In this document: piece after piece, positions 8,612 to 17,198 of the stretch | How the letters are laid out: each line of letters starts with the position of its first letter | Position numbering within the stretch: the first letter of the stretch is position 1 | Source of the DNA: an uncultured Alphaproteobacteria bacterium | GTDB lineage: Bacteria; Pseudomonadota; Alphaproteobacteria; RF32; CAG-239 | Length of the DNA stretch: 35,955 bases | Assembly: GCA_944392835.1 (NCBI GenBank) | Contig: CALXYB010000013.1 | Location: 1 to 35,955 of the forward strand | Direction: 5' to 3' | Notes under the pieces: generated by a model | Database searches by the model: none | Told to the model about the DNA's origin: nothing | The model's input: only the letters and a program-made list of their open reading frames with translations | Made by a program: the position numbers and the translations under genes

Positions 8612-9409
8612 GTGCGTGGAACATACAGAATTTTTGCAGCTTGTTCACTCATTGCACTAACAGTTGCCTCCTGCGCCAACCCGAATGACAGAACTTTGTC
8701 TATGCCTGCGGATGAGCATCCGACACTTGAGGCATATAACCGTAAAATGTTTGAGTTCAACTACCAGGTTGACAAATATATCTTAAAACCCACGGCCAAA
8801 GGCTACCGCGCCATCACAACTCCATATATTCGTGAACGTGTGAACAACGCTCTTGCCAACATCAAAGAACCAATTTCTGCCTTCAACCACCTACTGCAAG
8901 GTGAGTTCAAAGAAAGCGGCGTAAACTTGTCGCGTCTAGTAATCAACTCCACCTTAGGCTTAGCCGGCATGTATGATGTTGCCGGCGGCTGGGGCTTAAA
9001 ACCATCCAAAGCAGGCTTTGATGAAACCTTGGCCAAATGGTGTATTAAGGATGGTCCGTTCATTGTTTTGCCACTGTTAGGCCCAGCAACGCCTCGTTCC
9101 ACTGTTGGCATGGCTGTTGACAGTCTAACCAACCCTGTTTTCTTAGCCACACTGAATGCTCCGGCAGATGTTAAAGATAAAATATATTACGGATACTCTG
9201 CGGTTTCGGTCATAGCGCTTCGCGAGTCTGCACTGGATTTACTGGATGATTTGGAAAGAAATTCGGTTGATTATTACACGACCATGCGTTCCGCCTTTTT
9301 ACAAAACCGTCAAAATCAAAATTGCATAAACGGCGATGAAAACGTCTCTTATGACTTTGACTTTGGTTTTGAGGAAGAAGATCAGATTTTTGATGAAATG
9401 GACAACTAA
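8612..9409 (+). CDS. mlaA: Outer-membrane phospholipid-removal lipoprotein MlaA (VacJ)
   Basis: MlaA is an outer-membrane lipoprotein that takes misplaced phospholipids from the outer leaflet and passes them to periplasmic MlaC. The 265-residue product begins with a lipoprotein signal ending in the lipobox VASC. It continues with family features: NRKMFEFNYQVDKYILKP, then GMYDVAGGWGL, PFIVLPLLGPATPRSTVG and a DSLTNP segment. I chose the GTG at 8612 because AAGGA lies eight bases upstream and the signal peptide then has normal length; an upstream TTG at 8582 would add ten residues. The C-terminus has an acidic tail (EEEDQIFDEMDN) beyond the usual fold. mlaC follows 21 bases later, so the two are an operon. 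Confidence 0.95.
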   Translation: MRGTYRIFAACSLIALTVASCANPNDRTLSMPADEHPTLEAYNRKMFEFNYQVDKYILKPTAKGYRAITTPYIRERVNNALANIKEPISAFNHLLQGEFKESGVNLSRLVINSTLGLAGMYDVAGGWGLKPSKAGFDETLAKWCIKDGPFIVLPLLGPATPRSTVGMAVDSLTNPVFLATLNAPADVKDKIYYGYSAVSVIALRESALDLLDDLERNSVDYYTTMRSAFLQNRQNQNCINGDENVSYDFDFGFEEEDQIFDEMDN

Positions 9410-9430
9410 AGAACTGGAGAATAACAAAAT

Positions 9431-10036
9431 ATGAAAAAGAACTTATTTGCCGCAATTTTTGCTTCAATCTTTATGTTTTCAGCCACGGCAAACGCCGCTG
9501 TTGATGCAGCAAAAGCTGAAGAATTTGTTCAAAAAGTAACCAAAGAAGGCATTGAAGACATTATCAACGCCAATGTCTCCCAAACCGTTAAAGATGAACG
9601 CTTTGAAAAGCTCTTTAACAATGCCTTAGATTTGAACTTCATCGGTCAGTTTGTTTTGGGACGTTATTGGAGAACAGCCACTGCTGAACAGAAAAAAGAA
9701 TTCATTAGCGCTTATCGCGAACTCAATATCAAAACTTGGTCGCAGCGTTTTGATGAGTTCAAAGGCAAAAACTTCATTTTCAAAGGCACAACTCCATCTA
9801 ACTCTGCCAATCAGGTTTTTGTAAACTCTGTTGTCCCGATGGACCAAGGAGAGCCTGCAAAAGTTGTCTGGCGTGTTAAACAAACCGGAGACAAATTCAA
9901 GATTGTTGACATCATCATTGAGAACGTCAGCTTAGCCATCACCGCTCGCAACGAATATACGGCTTATATAAAAACAGCCCCCGGCGGGATTGATGACTTG
10001 ATTAAGGATTTGCAAAATAAAACCAAGAAAGCATAA
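9431..10036 (+). CDS. mlaC: Periplasmic phospholipid-binding protein MlaC
   Basis: MlaC shuttles phospholipid between MlaA and the inner-membrane MlaFEDB complex. The 201-residue product has a Sec signal peptide (MKKNLFAAIFASIFMFSATANA, cut near residue 22) and the MlaC/Ttg2D fold. Family features include DLNFIGQFVLGRYWRTAT with YWR near the middle, then the segment VVWRVKQTGDKFKIVDIIIENVS split across the lipid-binding sheet. The start has GGAG eleven bases upstream. The inner-membrane components mlaF, mlaE and mlaD are not beside it. An inverted repeat (10044-10066) ends the operon. Confidence 0.94.
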   Translation: MKKNLFAAIFASIFMFSATANAAVDAAKAEEFVQKVTKEGIEDIINANVSQTVKDERFEKLFNNALDLNFIGQFVLGRYWRTATAEQKKEFISAYRELNIKTWSQRFDEFKGKNFIFKGTTPSNSANQVFVNSVVPMDQGEPAKVVWRVKQTGDKFKIVDIIIENVSLAITARNEYTAYIKTAPGGIDDLIKDLQNKTKKA

Positions 10037-10043
10037 AAACTCA

Positions 10044-10066
10044 AAGCCCCGCCAAAGCGGGGCTTT
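10044..10066. terminator. Terminator after mlaC
   Basis: The stem agccccgc pairs with gcggggct around caaa, followed by a short T run. It ends the mla operon and may also end the small gene that converges from the minus strand. Confidence 0.8.
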
Positions 10067-10069
10067 TCA

Positions 10070-10231
10070 TTACTGCTGTTGTCCGGTAGCTGTTTCCTGA
10101 ACTTGCTCAACGACTTCAACAACTTCGGGCGCATTTTCTTCAGCCTGCCAACCATCATAAACCCCTCGGCCGACCAGATAAAACACCACCAATAAAACGG
10201 CATAAAAAATATACTTCAAAACAGTTCCCAT
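10070..10231 (-). CDS. 53-residue single-pass membrane protein
   Basis: This small gene encodes one hydrophobic segment near the N-terminus (KYIFYAVLLVVFYLVGRG, residues 6-23). A short acidic and Gln-rich tail follows (about residues 30-53, with EENAPEVVEVVEQ and ending GQQQ). The evidence that it is real is its very good ribosome site, AGGAGG six bases before the ATG at 10231, and its place directly against the mlaC terminator with no room for another gene. The function is unknown. It would be an inner-membrane protein with a short soluble tail. Confidence 0.7.
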   Translation of the reverse strand: MGTVLKYIFYAVLLVVFYLVGRGVYDGWQAEENAPEVVEVVEQVQETATGQQQ

Positions 10232-10305
10232 TTAAGCCTCCTGATAAAAAGATTCATACGCCGATACACATAATCACCTTTTAATAACTTTCAAGTCTGA
10301 GCACA

Positions 10306-10330
10306 AAAAAAGCCCCTTGGCTAAAAAGCT
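10306..10330 (-). terminator. Weak terminator-like hairpin
   Basis: On the minus strand, AGCC pairs with GGCT around AAGG and is followed by a run of seven T. The stem is only four pairs, so termination is uncertain. It lies 30 bases past the stop codon of the 61-residue membrane protein gene. Confidence 0.4.
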
Positions 10331-10358
10331 AAGAGACTCTTGTACGGTTTGTTTGGAA

Positions 10359-10544
10359 CTAGCAGAGCCACCACTGACTGGGCCTGTTGTTCCAAGAAAA
10401 CCCAAAATAAAATCCGGCCGCGATAATGCAAAGACCGAATAAATACCACTTTTCGGAAACTTCAGATGCAAAAAGCACCATAATTCCGAAAAAGATACAA
10501 TACAAAGCAGCGAAGAGGCTGCCAAAAAATTTCAATTTTTTCAT
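10359..10544 (-). CDS. 61-residue two-helix membrane protein
   Basis: The product has a basic start (MKKLKFF) and two hydrophobic stretches (about residues 8-26 and 34-49), ending in a Trp-rich tail (NNRPSQWWLC). It is probably a small inner-membrane protein. No family is recognised. Upstream of the ATG at 10544 is a run of A and T with no clear Shine-Dalgarno site, so the call rests on the coherent hydrophobic pattern and the following hairpin. Treat it as likely but not certain. Confidence 0.55.
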   Translation of the reverse strand: MKKLKFFGSLFAALYCIFFGIMVLFASEVSEKWYLFGLCIIAAGFYFGFSWNNRPSQWWLC

Positions 10545-10652
10545 TTTTTTTAAAATTTAAATTTAACAAAAATTAGCATATCTATATCTCTTAAAAAAGA
10601 AAAATAGTACAATCTTGCCAATGCGTCAACACTTTTTGTCAAATTTACGTCA

Positions 10653-10688
10653 ACAAAAAAAGGCTCTGCTTTCACAGAGCCTTTTTTA
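10653..10688. terminator. Bidirectional terminator after the TPR gene
   Basis: The stem aggctctg (10661-10668) pairs with cagagcct (10675-10682), with A residues before it and T residues after it. On the minus strand it lies just beyond the end of the TPR protein gene and closes that operon. Confidence 0.88.
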
Positions 10689-10706
10689 TTATTATAATCC
10701 AATAAG

Positions 10707-11675
10707 CTATACGTCCTCGCCTTCTGCCGGAGTAGCATCACTTGCCGGTTCACTTCCCGGAACATTTAAAGTACCGATAGCCTTTTTACGCTTAAGCTTA
10801 TTCACAAACTTAATGGAGCGCTGTGCATCCCATTTTTTCTTGCCTTCCTCACGTTGGAAAATCTGCTTATAAACCTCAATTGCTTGGTCAAACTCAGACA
10901 ACTTGGTCAAGCAACTTGCCAAACCGTCATACAACTTGTGATGATAACGATTATTAATCATCATCTGCGCTTTTTTATAGCACTTCAGCGCGTCATTAAA
11001 CTTCAGCATTTTTTGATAAACGAAACCGATACTGATCCATGCCTGAATTTCATGGCTGTCAATATTCAGAATCTTAGTAAAACATTTCAAAGCGGAGTTA
11101 TTGTCACCCATCAACTGATAAGTAACACCGACACCGTTCCAAGCCTTAATATTGGTTTTGTCGTTAGATAAAACTTTTTTGAAGAAAGAAATAGCACGTT
11201 CGTACTGTTTCAGCTTTTGTAACGTAACGGCAATGCTCAACAAGGTTTGCGTATGCTTGTTGTCAATTTTCATTGCCTGCTCCAAAACATCCAGAGCTTC
11301 TTTGTAAGAGAACATATGTTGAAGCGCAATGGCTTTGCCGTTCAGCGCCTCCAAAGAGGTCTGATCAATAGCCACAGCTTCATCAAAGCATGCAATCGCG
11401 TCTTTATACAAGCCGCGCATACTTAATGTAACACCCTTATTATTCAGCACCTCCACCGATTGCGGATTAATCTGCAATGCCTTATCAAAACACTCCACGG
11501 CATCCGTATACCGACTCATTTTCTGATAAGCGAAGCCTTTGCTGTTAAGCGCTTTCCATGATTTAGGTTGTTCATTGATTGCGATATCAAACTGCTCAAT
11601 CGCTTCCTTATACAACCCTTGGTCAAGCAATTCTTGCCCTCTTTTATATGCACTATTTTCGTTTGATTTAACCAT
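10707..11675 (-). CDS. Tetratricopeptide-repeat protein (322 residues)
   Basis: Nearly the whole protein is a run of about eight 34-residue TPR units. Repeated hallmarks are of the type ALNSKGFAYQKMSRYTDAVECF and AWNGVGVTYQLMGDNNSALK. TPR arrays form helical scaffolds that bind other proteins. The C-terminus (about residues 285-322) leaves the repeat pattern: a Lys-rich segment with KKKWDAQRSIKFVNKLKRKKA, then an acidic end EGEDV. No signal peptide or membrane anchor is present, so it should act in the cytoplasm. The start at 11675 has a modest GAGA site. It follows the DUF58 gene by 96 bases on the same strand with no terminator between, so it is probably the last gene of the MoxR operon. 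Confidence 0.88.
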   Translation of the reverse strand: MVKSNENSAYKRGQELLDQGLYKEAIEQFDIAINEQPKSWKALNSKGFAYQKMSRYTDAVECFDKALQINPQSVEVLNNKGVTLSMRGLYKDAIACFDEAVAIDQTSLEALNGKAIALQHMFSYKEALDVLEQAMKIDNKHTQTLLSIAVTLQKLKQYERAISFFKKVLSNDKTNIKAWNGVGVTYQLMGDNNSALKCFTKILNIDSHEIQAWISIGFVYQKMLKFNDALKCYKKAQMMINNRYHHKLYDGLASCLTKLSEFDQAIEVYKQIFQREEGKKKWDAQRSIKFVNKLKRKKAIGTLNVPGSEPASDATPAEGEDV

Positions 11676-11771
11676 ATTTTTTCTCTTTTCAAATTATAGT
11701 TACAAAATAATTTAGTTTAAGACATAGCACTTTTGCCTCAAACTGTCAAGATTCCCCGCTCAAAAAAGACT

Positions 11772-12722
11772 CTAGCGGTGCATTAAAACTTTATAAAAAG
11801 GCCCTTCATCTGTGCGCACTGGAATATACCTACAGGCAAACTTGCGGCAAAAATCGCGTAAAGCTTGGCGTTTGGCGGCAAAATACGCATGATAAGTATT
11901 GCGAAACCCCTTAGACTTTGTCTCAAAAACCACGCGTTCCTTGCCTTCCGCCGCCATATATTCCCCGGCTTTTGGCGCATTATCTTCCAACACGTCATAA
12001 ACATTTACACAATAGACTTGCGCTTTTTTGCTCAATGTTGCCAAGGCTTTTTTGTCCGCCTCGTCAAAACCGTAAAAATCACTGATGACAAAGACCGCCG
12101 CCCGACTCTTAAGTCCGGCTTGCAAAACCTGCAAAGACTTAGCCAAACGCCCCTCGTTGCTTTGTTTCAGAACCAAAGCGCTAACCTCTGAGATTTTTTT
12201 CAACACAGCCATCATTCCGGCGCGGCTGTTTTGGGGCTTAAAAACATAAGTTTCCTTGCCGTCATAAATCAGACAACCGAATCTGTCCTTGTTTTCCAAA
12301 CTCAACCAACCGAACAAAGCCGCAATTTTTGCCGCAGCCACCGATTTTAGCTCAACTTTTGTACCAAAGACCATAGAGGCGGACAAGTCCAACAAAACAT
12401 AAATCTCGCGGTCTTTTTCTTCGGCAAAGAGTTTGGTATAAGGCTTTTGCTTGCGCGCCGTAACCCGCCAGTCAATATCGCGGACATCATCACCGAAAGC
12501 ATAGCTCCGAATCTCTTCAAACTCCATTCCCCGCCCCTTAAAAGCCGATTTCACATCTCCGGCTCGGGCTGATACCACATTGCTGAACTGATAGTTTTTT
12601 AGATAAGGCACAAAGCGGCGTTGCTCCATCAACTCTTCCAAAGAAGCATACAAACCATTGCCCAAAGGCTTAACATCTTTCGGCTTAAAAAGTTTTTCGG
12701 TTAATTTCTTGAGCTTTCCCAT
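11772..12722 (-). CDS. DUF58 protein with von Willebrand A-like domain
   Basis: DUF58 proteins are the usual partners of MoxR ATPases and probably act as adaptors or substrates in assembling protein complexes. The DUF58 signature is complete: GRGMEFEEIRSYAFGDD, then RDIDWRVTAR and a KPYTKLF segment at about residues 63-99. A vWA-type metal-site motif (DLSAS, about residues 112-116) follows, then DFYGFDEAD further on. No membrane segments are seen, unlike some longer DUF58 proteins. At 316 residues it is a typical short form. It follows the MoxR gene by 30 bases and shares its operon. The start at 12722 has only a weak ribosome site. Confidence 0.92.
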   Translation of the reverse strand: MGKLKKLTEKLFKPKDVKPLGNGLYASLEELMEQRRFVPYLKNYQFSNVVSARAGDVKSAFKGRGMEFEEIRSYAFGDDVRDIDWRVTARKQKPYTKLFAEEKDREIYVLLDLSASMVFGTKVELKSVAAAKIAALFGWLSLENKDRFGCLIYDGKETYVFKPQNSRAGMMAVLKKISEVSALVLKQSNEGRLAKSLQVLQAGLKSRAAVFVISDFYGFDEADKKALATLSKKAQVYCVNVYDVLEDNAPKAGEYMAAEGKERVVFETKSKGFRNTYHAYFAAKRQALRDFCRKFACRYIPVRTDEGPFYKVLMHR

Positions 12723-12752
12723 ACGGATTCGCTTTCTTAAAAATTTCTAACC

Positions 12753-13730
12753 TTAAGGCAGCGGAACAGTCCGAAGCAAGGTTGCGATAATATCATCGGT
12801 CGTAACCCCTTCGGCCTGCGCCTCAAAGGTTAGGATGATACGGTGCCGCAACACATCATAAACCACGGCGTGAATATCCTCCGGCGTAACAAAATCCCGA
12901 TTATTCAGCCAAGCATTGATTTTCGCGCATTTATCCAAGGCGATTGTTGCACGCGGGCTAGCGCCGAACTGAACAAAACCGGCCAGCTTGGCATCATATT
13001 TATCCGGCTGTCTGGTAGCCATAATCAACTGCACCAAATATTCCTCAATAGCCTCGCTCATATGCACTTGCAAAACTTCTTTCCGCGCGGCCAAAATATC
13101 CGCTACTTCCAAAGCGGCAAAAGTTTTTGCTTGCTCCGCACCGTCATTGGCGCAACCGTCTTCACCACGCACCAAACGCAGAATTTTTTTCTCAGCAGCA
13201 GCGTCGGGTTGATTAATTTTAACATACATCAAAAAGCGGTCCAACTGCGCTTCCGGCAAATTATACGTTCCTTCATGCTCAATCGGGTTTTGCGTTGCCA
13301 TAACCATAAATAGTTCGGGAAGCGCATAGCGTTTGCCGCCCATACTGACTTGCCGCTCGGCCATCGCCTCCAACAAAGCGGACTGAACCTTTGCCGGCGC
13401 ACGGTTAATTTCATCAGCCAGAACCAAGTTTGCAAAAATCGGACCTTTGCGAAATTCAAAATTTCCGGTTGCAGCCACATATATCTCACTTCCCGTAATA
13501 TCAGACGGCAGCAAATCCGGCGTAAACTGAATACGATTATATTGCGCCTTCACGCAACTGGCCAAAGTCTTAATAGCTTTTGTTTTGGCTAACCCCGGAG
13601 CACCTTCCACCAAAGCATGCCCGTCAGCCAAGAGCGTAATCAAAAGTTTTTTGACCAAATCTTCTTGGCCGATAATTTTTGTTTCCATAAAATCCTTAAG
13701 CGAAATCAGCTTTTCTCTGAGTTCAGACAT
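12753..13730 (-). CDS. MoxR-family AAA+ ATPase
   Basis: MoxR ATPases are chaperone-like AAA+ proteins that activate or assemble partner complexes, often with a vWA or DUF58 protein. The 325-residue product has Walker A GAPGLAKT (residues 43-50), Walker B LADEINR (about 104-110), a sensor-1 segment (MATQNPIEHEGTY) and the sensor-2 region (GASPRATIALD). All key ATPase residues are present. The ATG at 13730 has GGAAGGG about eleven bases upstream and lies 18 bases after the upstream TPR gene's stop codon. The order TPR, MoxR, DUF58, TPR on one strand suggests a single operon. BatA/BatB-type membrane vWA proteins, common elsewhere in such loci, are missing. Confidence 0.95.
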   Translation of the reverse strand: MSELREKLISLKDFMETKIIGQEDLVKKLLITLLADGHALVEGAPGLAKTKAIKTLASCVKAQYNRIQFTPDLLPSDITGSEIYVAATGNFEFRKGPIFANLVLADEINRAPAKVQSALLEAMAERQVSMGGKRYALPELFMVMATQNPIEHEGTYNLPEAQLDRFLMYVKINQPDAAAEKKILRLVRGEDGCANDGAEQAKTFAALEVADILAARKEVLQVHMSEAIEEYLVQLIMATRQPDKYDAKLAGFVQFGASPRATIALDKCAKINAWLNNRDFVTPEDIHAVVYDVLRHRIILTFEAQAEGVTTDDIIATLLRTVPLP

Positions 13731-13748
13731 CTACTTTCATCCCTTCCG

Positions 13749-14690
13749 TTAATTAGCCATAATCCGATTCAAAAAATTATAATACTCGTCCAAAACCGCT
13801 TTTTTCATATCTTCGTTGCCCAAGAAATCAAACAGTTCAATAGAGCGTTTATAATGGGCTCGTGCACGGTCAAAGTCGCCTTGTTCACGGTCATAAGCCT
13901 CAACCCTTGCCAAATAAAGCAACGATTCCGCCTCAGCAAAATGGTGTGAAACTTTTCCATACAAATAAACCGATTTCATCAACGCCTTGCGCGCATTGGC
14001 AATATCTCTGATAATATAGCGCAAGCAACCGATTGCAGACAATGCGCTTGCTTCACCGAGCAAGTCGCCGTTTTCACGATAAAGATTACGACATTTTTCC
14101 AACAAATCATGCGCCACATCATAGTTCTTATTTTTCATTTCGATTCTTGCAATCGCACGCAAAGTTGAAGCCTCCTTGAGCGAATTACGATCTTGCTCAA
14201 ACAAATCAGCTGCTTTTCTATAAGCTTGCAAAGCATCATTTTCACGATTAAGCATCAAATAAATATAAGCCTCGTGGTCATAAGCATCGCCGAGCAAATC
14301 AAGATTATCAATCGCGCTCAATACTTCCTGTGCCCGATGTATGGTTGCGATTGCTCCGGTTGTATTACCGTCTGCGGCTTGTACTTTGGATAATTTGATA
14401 AGTGCATCGCCATAAGTATTCTGCCCATCAATAAAGTTTTTGACCAGCTCTATGGAAGCATTTAATGCTTTGGCAGAAGCCTCATAATTTTCAAGACTGA
14501 GTTCCAATTCACCGAGTCTGGACAAAGCAAAAGCCTCCCCCTCAACATCGTTTTTTTCATCATAAAGACCGGCTGATTTTTCATAACAGGAGCGTGCTTC
14601 GTCATATTTGCCGGCATGCCAGAAATTATCCCCTTCCTGAAAAATTTTAGACGCTTGAGTAACATATTTTCCCTGACTTGTTCTCGGCAT
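13749..14690 (-). CDS. Tetratricopeptide-repeat protein (313 residues)
   Basis: This protein is built of TPR-like helix pairs of the longer, eukaryotic-TPR type, about 36-40 residues each. Examples are the segments with FWHAGKYDEARSCYEKSAGL and ALSRLGELELSLENYEASAKAL. Seven or so units cover almost all of it. No signal peptide is seen. I chose the ATG at 14690 (MPRTSQ) because AAAGGAG is eight bases upstream; the longer open frame would add 39 residues from the promoter region. It is the first gene of the MoxR/DUF58 operon and is transcribed divergently from the helicase gene. It likely serves as a scaffold for the MoxR-DUF58 pair, by inference from position only. Confidence 0.88.
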   Translation of the reverse strand: MPRTSQGKYVTQASKIFQEGDNFWHAGKYDEARSCYEKSAGLYDEKNDVEGEAFALSRLGELELSLENYEASAKALNASIELVKNFIDGQNTYGDALIKLSKVQAADGNTTGAIATIHRAQEVLSAIDNLDLLGDAYDHEAYIYLMLNRENDALQAYRKAADLFEQDRNSLKEASTLRAIARIEMKNKNYDVAHDLLEKCRNLYRENGDLLGEASALSAIGCLRYIIRDIANARKALMKSVYLYGKVSHHFAEAESLLYLARVEAYDREQGDFDRARAHYKRSIELFDFLGNEDMKKAVLDEYYNFLNRIMAN

Positions 14691-14767
14691 AATAAAAACT
14701 CCTTTTAATTCATTTAATATTATTATATATATTTCGTAATAAGCAAAAAAACAAGAAGTAATAAAAA

Positions 14768-17116
14768 ATGGATAATATATTTGACCTAGACGAAACCGCA
14801 GCCGCAAACGCTGCTCAAGCTCCCATATATAACAACACGCAAGCCCTGATGCCGGGCTATGCGTGGCTTGAGCAGTTGAACCCTGAGCAAAAGCAAGCCG
14901 TAACCACCACGGAAGGTCCTCTTCTGGTCTTGTCGGGTGCCGGCACGGGAAAAACCAAAGTTTTAACTACGCGTCTGGCTTATATTTTGGCAATGGGTAA
15001 AGCTCAACCTTGGAATTGTCTGGTCGTAACCTTCACCAACCGCGCCGCCCGCGAGATGAAAGAGCGTGTTGAAAAGATGATTGGCGAAGTTGCCAATTCT
15101 GTCTGGCTCGGCACATTTCACAGCATCTGCGTCAAAATTTTGCGCAACCATGCAGAGCTTGTCGGCTTGCACTCAAACTTCACGATTCTCTCGGAAGATG
15201 ACCAAAAACGCGTCATCAAACAGATTTCGGAAGCCGAAGGCATTGATGATAAAAAATATCCGCCGCAATCAGTGTTGGATAAAATCAGCCGTTGGAAAGA
15301 TAAAGGCTTAACCATTGATAAAATCCAAAACGAGTTTAAGGAAAATATCGTAACACATTTATATAAGAAATATCAGGAACGCCTGCTTGAACTAAACTGC
15401 GTAGATTTTGGCGATATATTGCTTTATGCCCTGAATATTTTGCTCTCCAACCAAGATGTTTTGGAAAAATATCAAGCCAAGTTCAAATATATTATGGTGG
15501 ATGAGTATCAAGACACCAACGTAACCCAATATCTTTTGCTGCGCCTGCTCAGCCAAAAAAGCCGTAACTTGTGCTGTGTGGGTGATGACGACCAATCCAT
15601 TTACTCTTGGCGCGGTGCAGAGATTGAAAATATTTTAAGGTTTGAAAAAGACTTTACGGATGCCAAAACGATTCGTCTGGAACGCAATTATCGTTCAACC
15701 GCCAATATTTTGGCTGCAGCTTCTTGCCTCATCAGCCACAACGACGGCAGATTAGGCAAGACCTTAAAAGTTGCGGAAAATTCTCCGGCCAAATATTGCG
15801 ACAATACCAAAATAAAAGTCGTCAGCAATTATAACGGCGAAGATGAAGCCCGCTACGTCATTGACCAAATAGATTATCACTTGCGCCAAGGAGCACAATA
15901 TTCGGATATGGCGGTTTTGGTGCGCACGGCCTTTCAAACCCGCGAGTTTGAAGAAAAATTCATTGCGGAATCTATTCCCTATCAAGTCATCGGCGGCCCG
16001 AAGTTTTATGAGCGAGCCGAGATTCGCGATGCTCTGGCTTATTTCAGAGTCATTTTGCAACCCCATGATGATTTGGCTTTTGAACGCATCATCAATAAGC
16101 CTGCACGCGGCATTGGAGCCAAGAGTATTGAAAAAATCCAGCAGGAAGCCCGCTTCAATCAAATATCCATGTATATGGCGGTTGAAAAAATGCTTGCCGA
16201 AAACCAGTTTAGCGGCAAAGCAAAATCTGCTCTGGCGGACTTAATAGCAAACTTTGAACAATGGCGCAAAACAATGAACGCCGTCACCCCCGATGAACTC
16301 GCTTCTCAGGTCTTGGAAGATTCGGGCTATTTTGAAATGCTGAAAAATGATAAATCAGCCGAAGCCCCCGGCCGCATAGAAAACTTAAAAGAATTAATAT
16401 CTGTTATGTCTGATACGGAAAAATATCCAACCTTGTCAGAATTTTTGGAACACGTCAGTCTGGTAATGGACAATGATGATGCGCTAAATACCAACAAAGT
16501 TATGCTCATCACGCTTCACTCTGCTAAAGGTCTGGAGTTTGACATTGTTTTTCTCCCCGGCTGGGAAGAAGGATTGTTTCCGCATCAAAGAGCATTAGAC
16601 GAAGGCGGCACGGAAGCTTTGGAGGAAGAACGCCGTCTGGCTTATGTTGCCATCACCCGCGCCCGCAAACAATTATATATCATGACGGCACTCAACCGCC
16701 GTGTATATGGACAATGGCAAAACAATATTCCCTCAAGGTTTATCAACGAACTTCCGCCGGAGAATATTGAAATTTGCAACAATGCCGCTAAATTCTATGG
16801 TGGCGGATATAATGACTATACTGCAACACAGCAAAACAAGTCATATAACAACAATTATTATAAAAAGAACACTTATAACGCATGGAACACAAATAAAACA
16901 AAGAAAGGAAACGACTATGGCATTTCTGATTATAGCAGTACCGGCAGCGATTTTAGCTATATATCTGATGACCGGCGGTTAATCGGCACCAGAGTATATC
17001 ACCAAACTTTCGGTTATGGCAAAATCACTGCCGCCGAAGAAAACTGCATGGAAGTAAACTTTGACAAATACGGCCGCAAAAAGATTATGAGTTCTTACCT
17101 TGAAAAGGTAGATTAA
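14768..17116 (+). CDS. UvrD/PcrA/Rep-family DNA helicase
   Basis: A superfamily 1A helicase that unwinds DNA with 3'-5' polarity in repair and replication restart. All motifs are intact: Walker A GAGTGKT (residues 57-63), motif II VDEYQDT (Asp near 245), motif III GDDDQSIYSWRGA, motif IV LERNYRS, motif V ITLHSAKGLEFD, and motif VI LAYVAITRARK. The C-terminal end (GTRVYHQTFGYGKI, then VNFDKYGRKKI) is the small Tudor-like domain seen in UvrD and PcrA. A Tyr/Asn/Lys-rich low-complexity linker (about residues 675-715) precedes it. At 782 residues it is normal for the family. The ATG at 14768 has a weak AGAAG site. UvrD is the most likely ortholog, but Rep cannot be excluded from sequence alone. 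Confidence 0.94.
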   Translation: MDNIFDLDETAAANAAQAPIYNNTQALMPGYAWLEQLNPEQKQAVTTTEGPLLVLSGAGTGKTKVLTTRLAYILAMGKAQPWNCLVVTFTNRAAREMKERVEKMIGEVANSVWLGTFHSICVKILRNHAELVGLHSNFTILSEDDQKRVIKQISEAEGIDDKKYPPQSVLDKISRWKDKGLTIDKIQNEFKENIVTHLYKKYQERLLELNCVDFGDILLYALNILLSNQDVLEKYQAKFKYIMVDEYQDTNVTQYLLLRLLSQKSRNLCCVGDDDQSIYSWRGAEIENILRFEKDFTDAKTIRLERNYRSTANILAAASCLISHNDGRLGKTLKVAENSPAKYCDNTKIKVVSNYNGEDEARYVIDQIDYHLRQGAQYSDMAVLVRTAFQTREFEEKFIAESIPYQVIGGPKFYERAEIRDALAYFRVILQPHDDLAFERIINKPARGIGAKSIEKIQQEARFNQISMYMAVEKMLAENQFSGKAKSALADLIANFEQWRKTMNAVTPDELASQVLEDSGYFEMLKNDKSAEAPGRIENLKELISVMSDTEKYPTLSEFLEHVSLVMDNDDALNTNKVMLITLHSAKGLEFDIVFLPGWEEGLFPHQRALDEGGTEALEEERRLAYVAITRARKQLYIMTALNRRVYGQWQNNIPSRFINELPPENIEICNNAAKFYGGGYNDYTATQQNKSYNNNYYKKNTYNAWNTNKTKKGNDYGISDYSSTGSDFSYISDDRRLIGTRVYHQTFGYGKITAAEENCMEVNFDKYGRKKIMSSYLEKVD

Positions 17117-17198
17117 TCAGTCTCAAGCGGCCATAAAAAATTGACGGATAAATAAAAATCCGAAAGTTGGTTATTATAAAATGACTTTAAGGAAAAAA

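Noticed and set aside
17145..17162. The cggat/atccg hairpin between the helicase and lipoprotein genes as a terminator
   Set aside because: The stem is only five pairs and no T run follows it.
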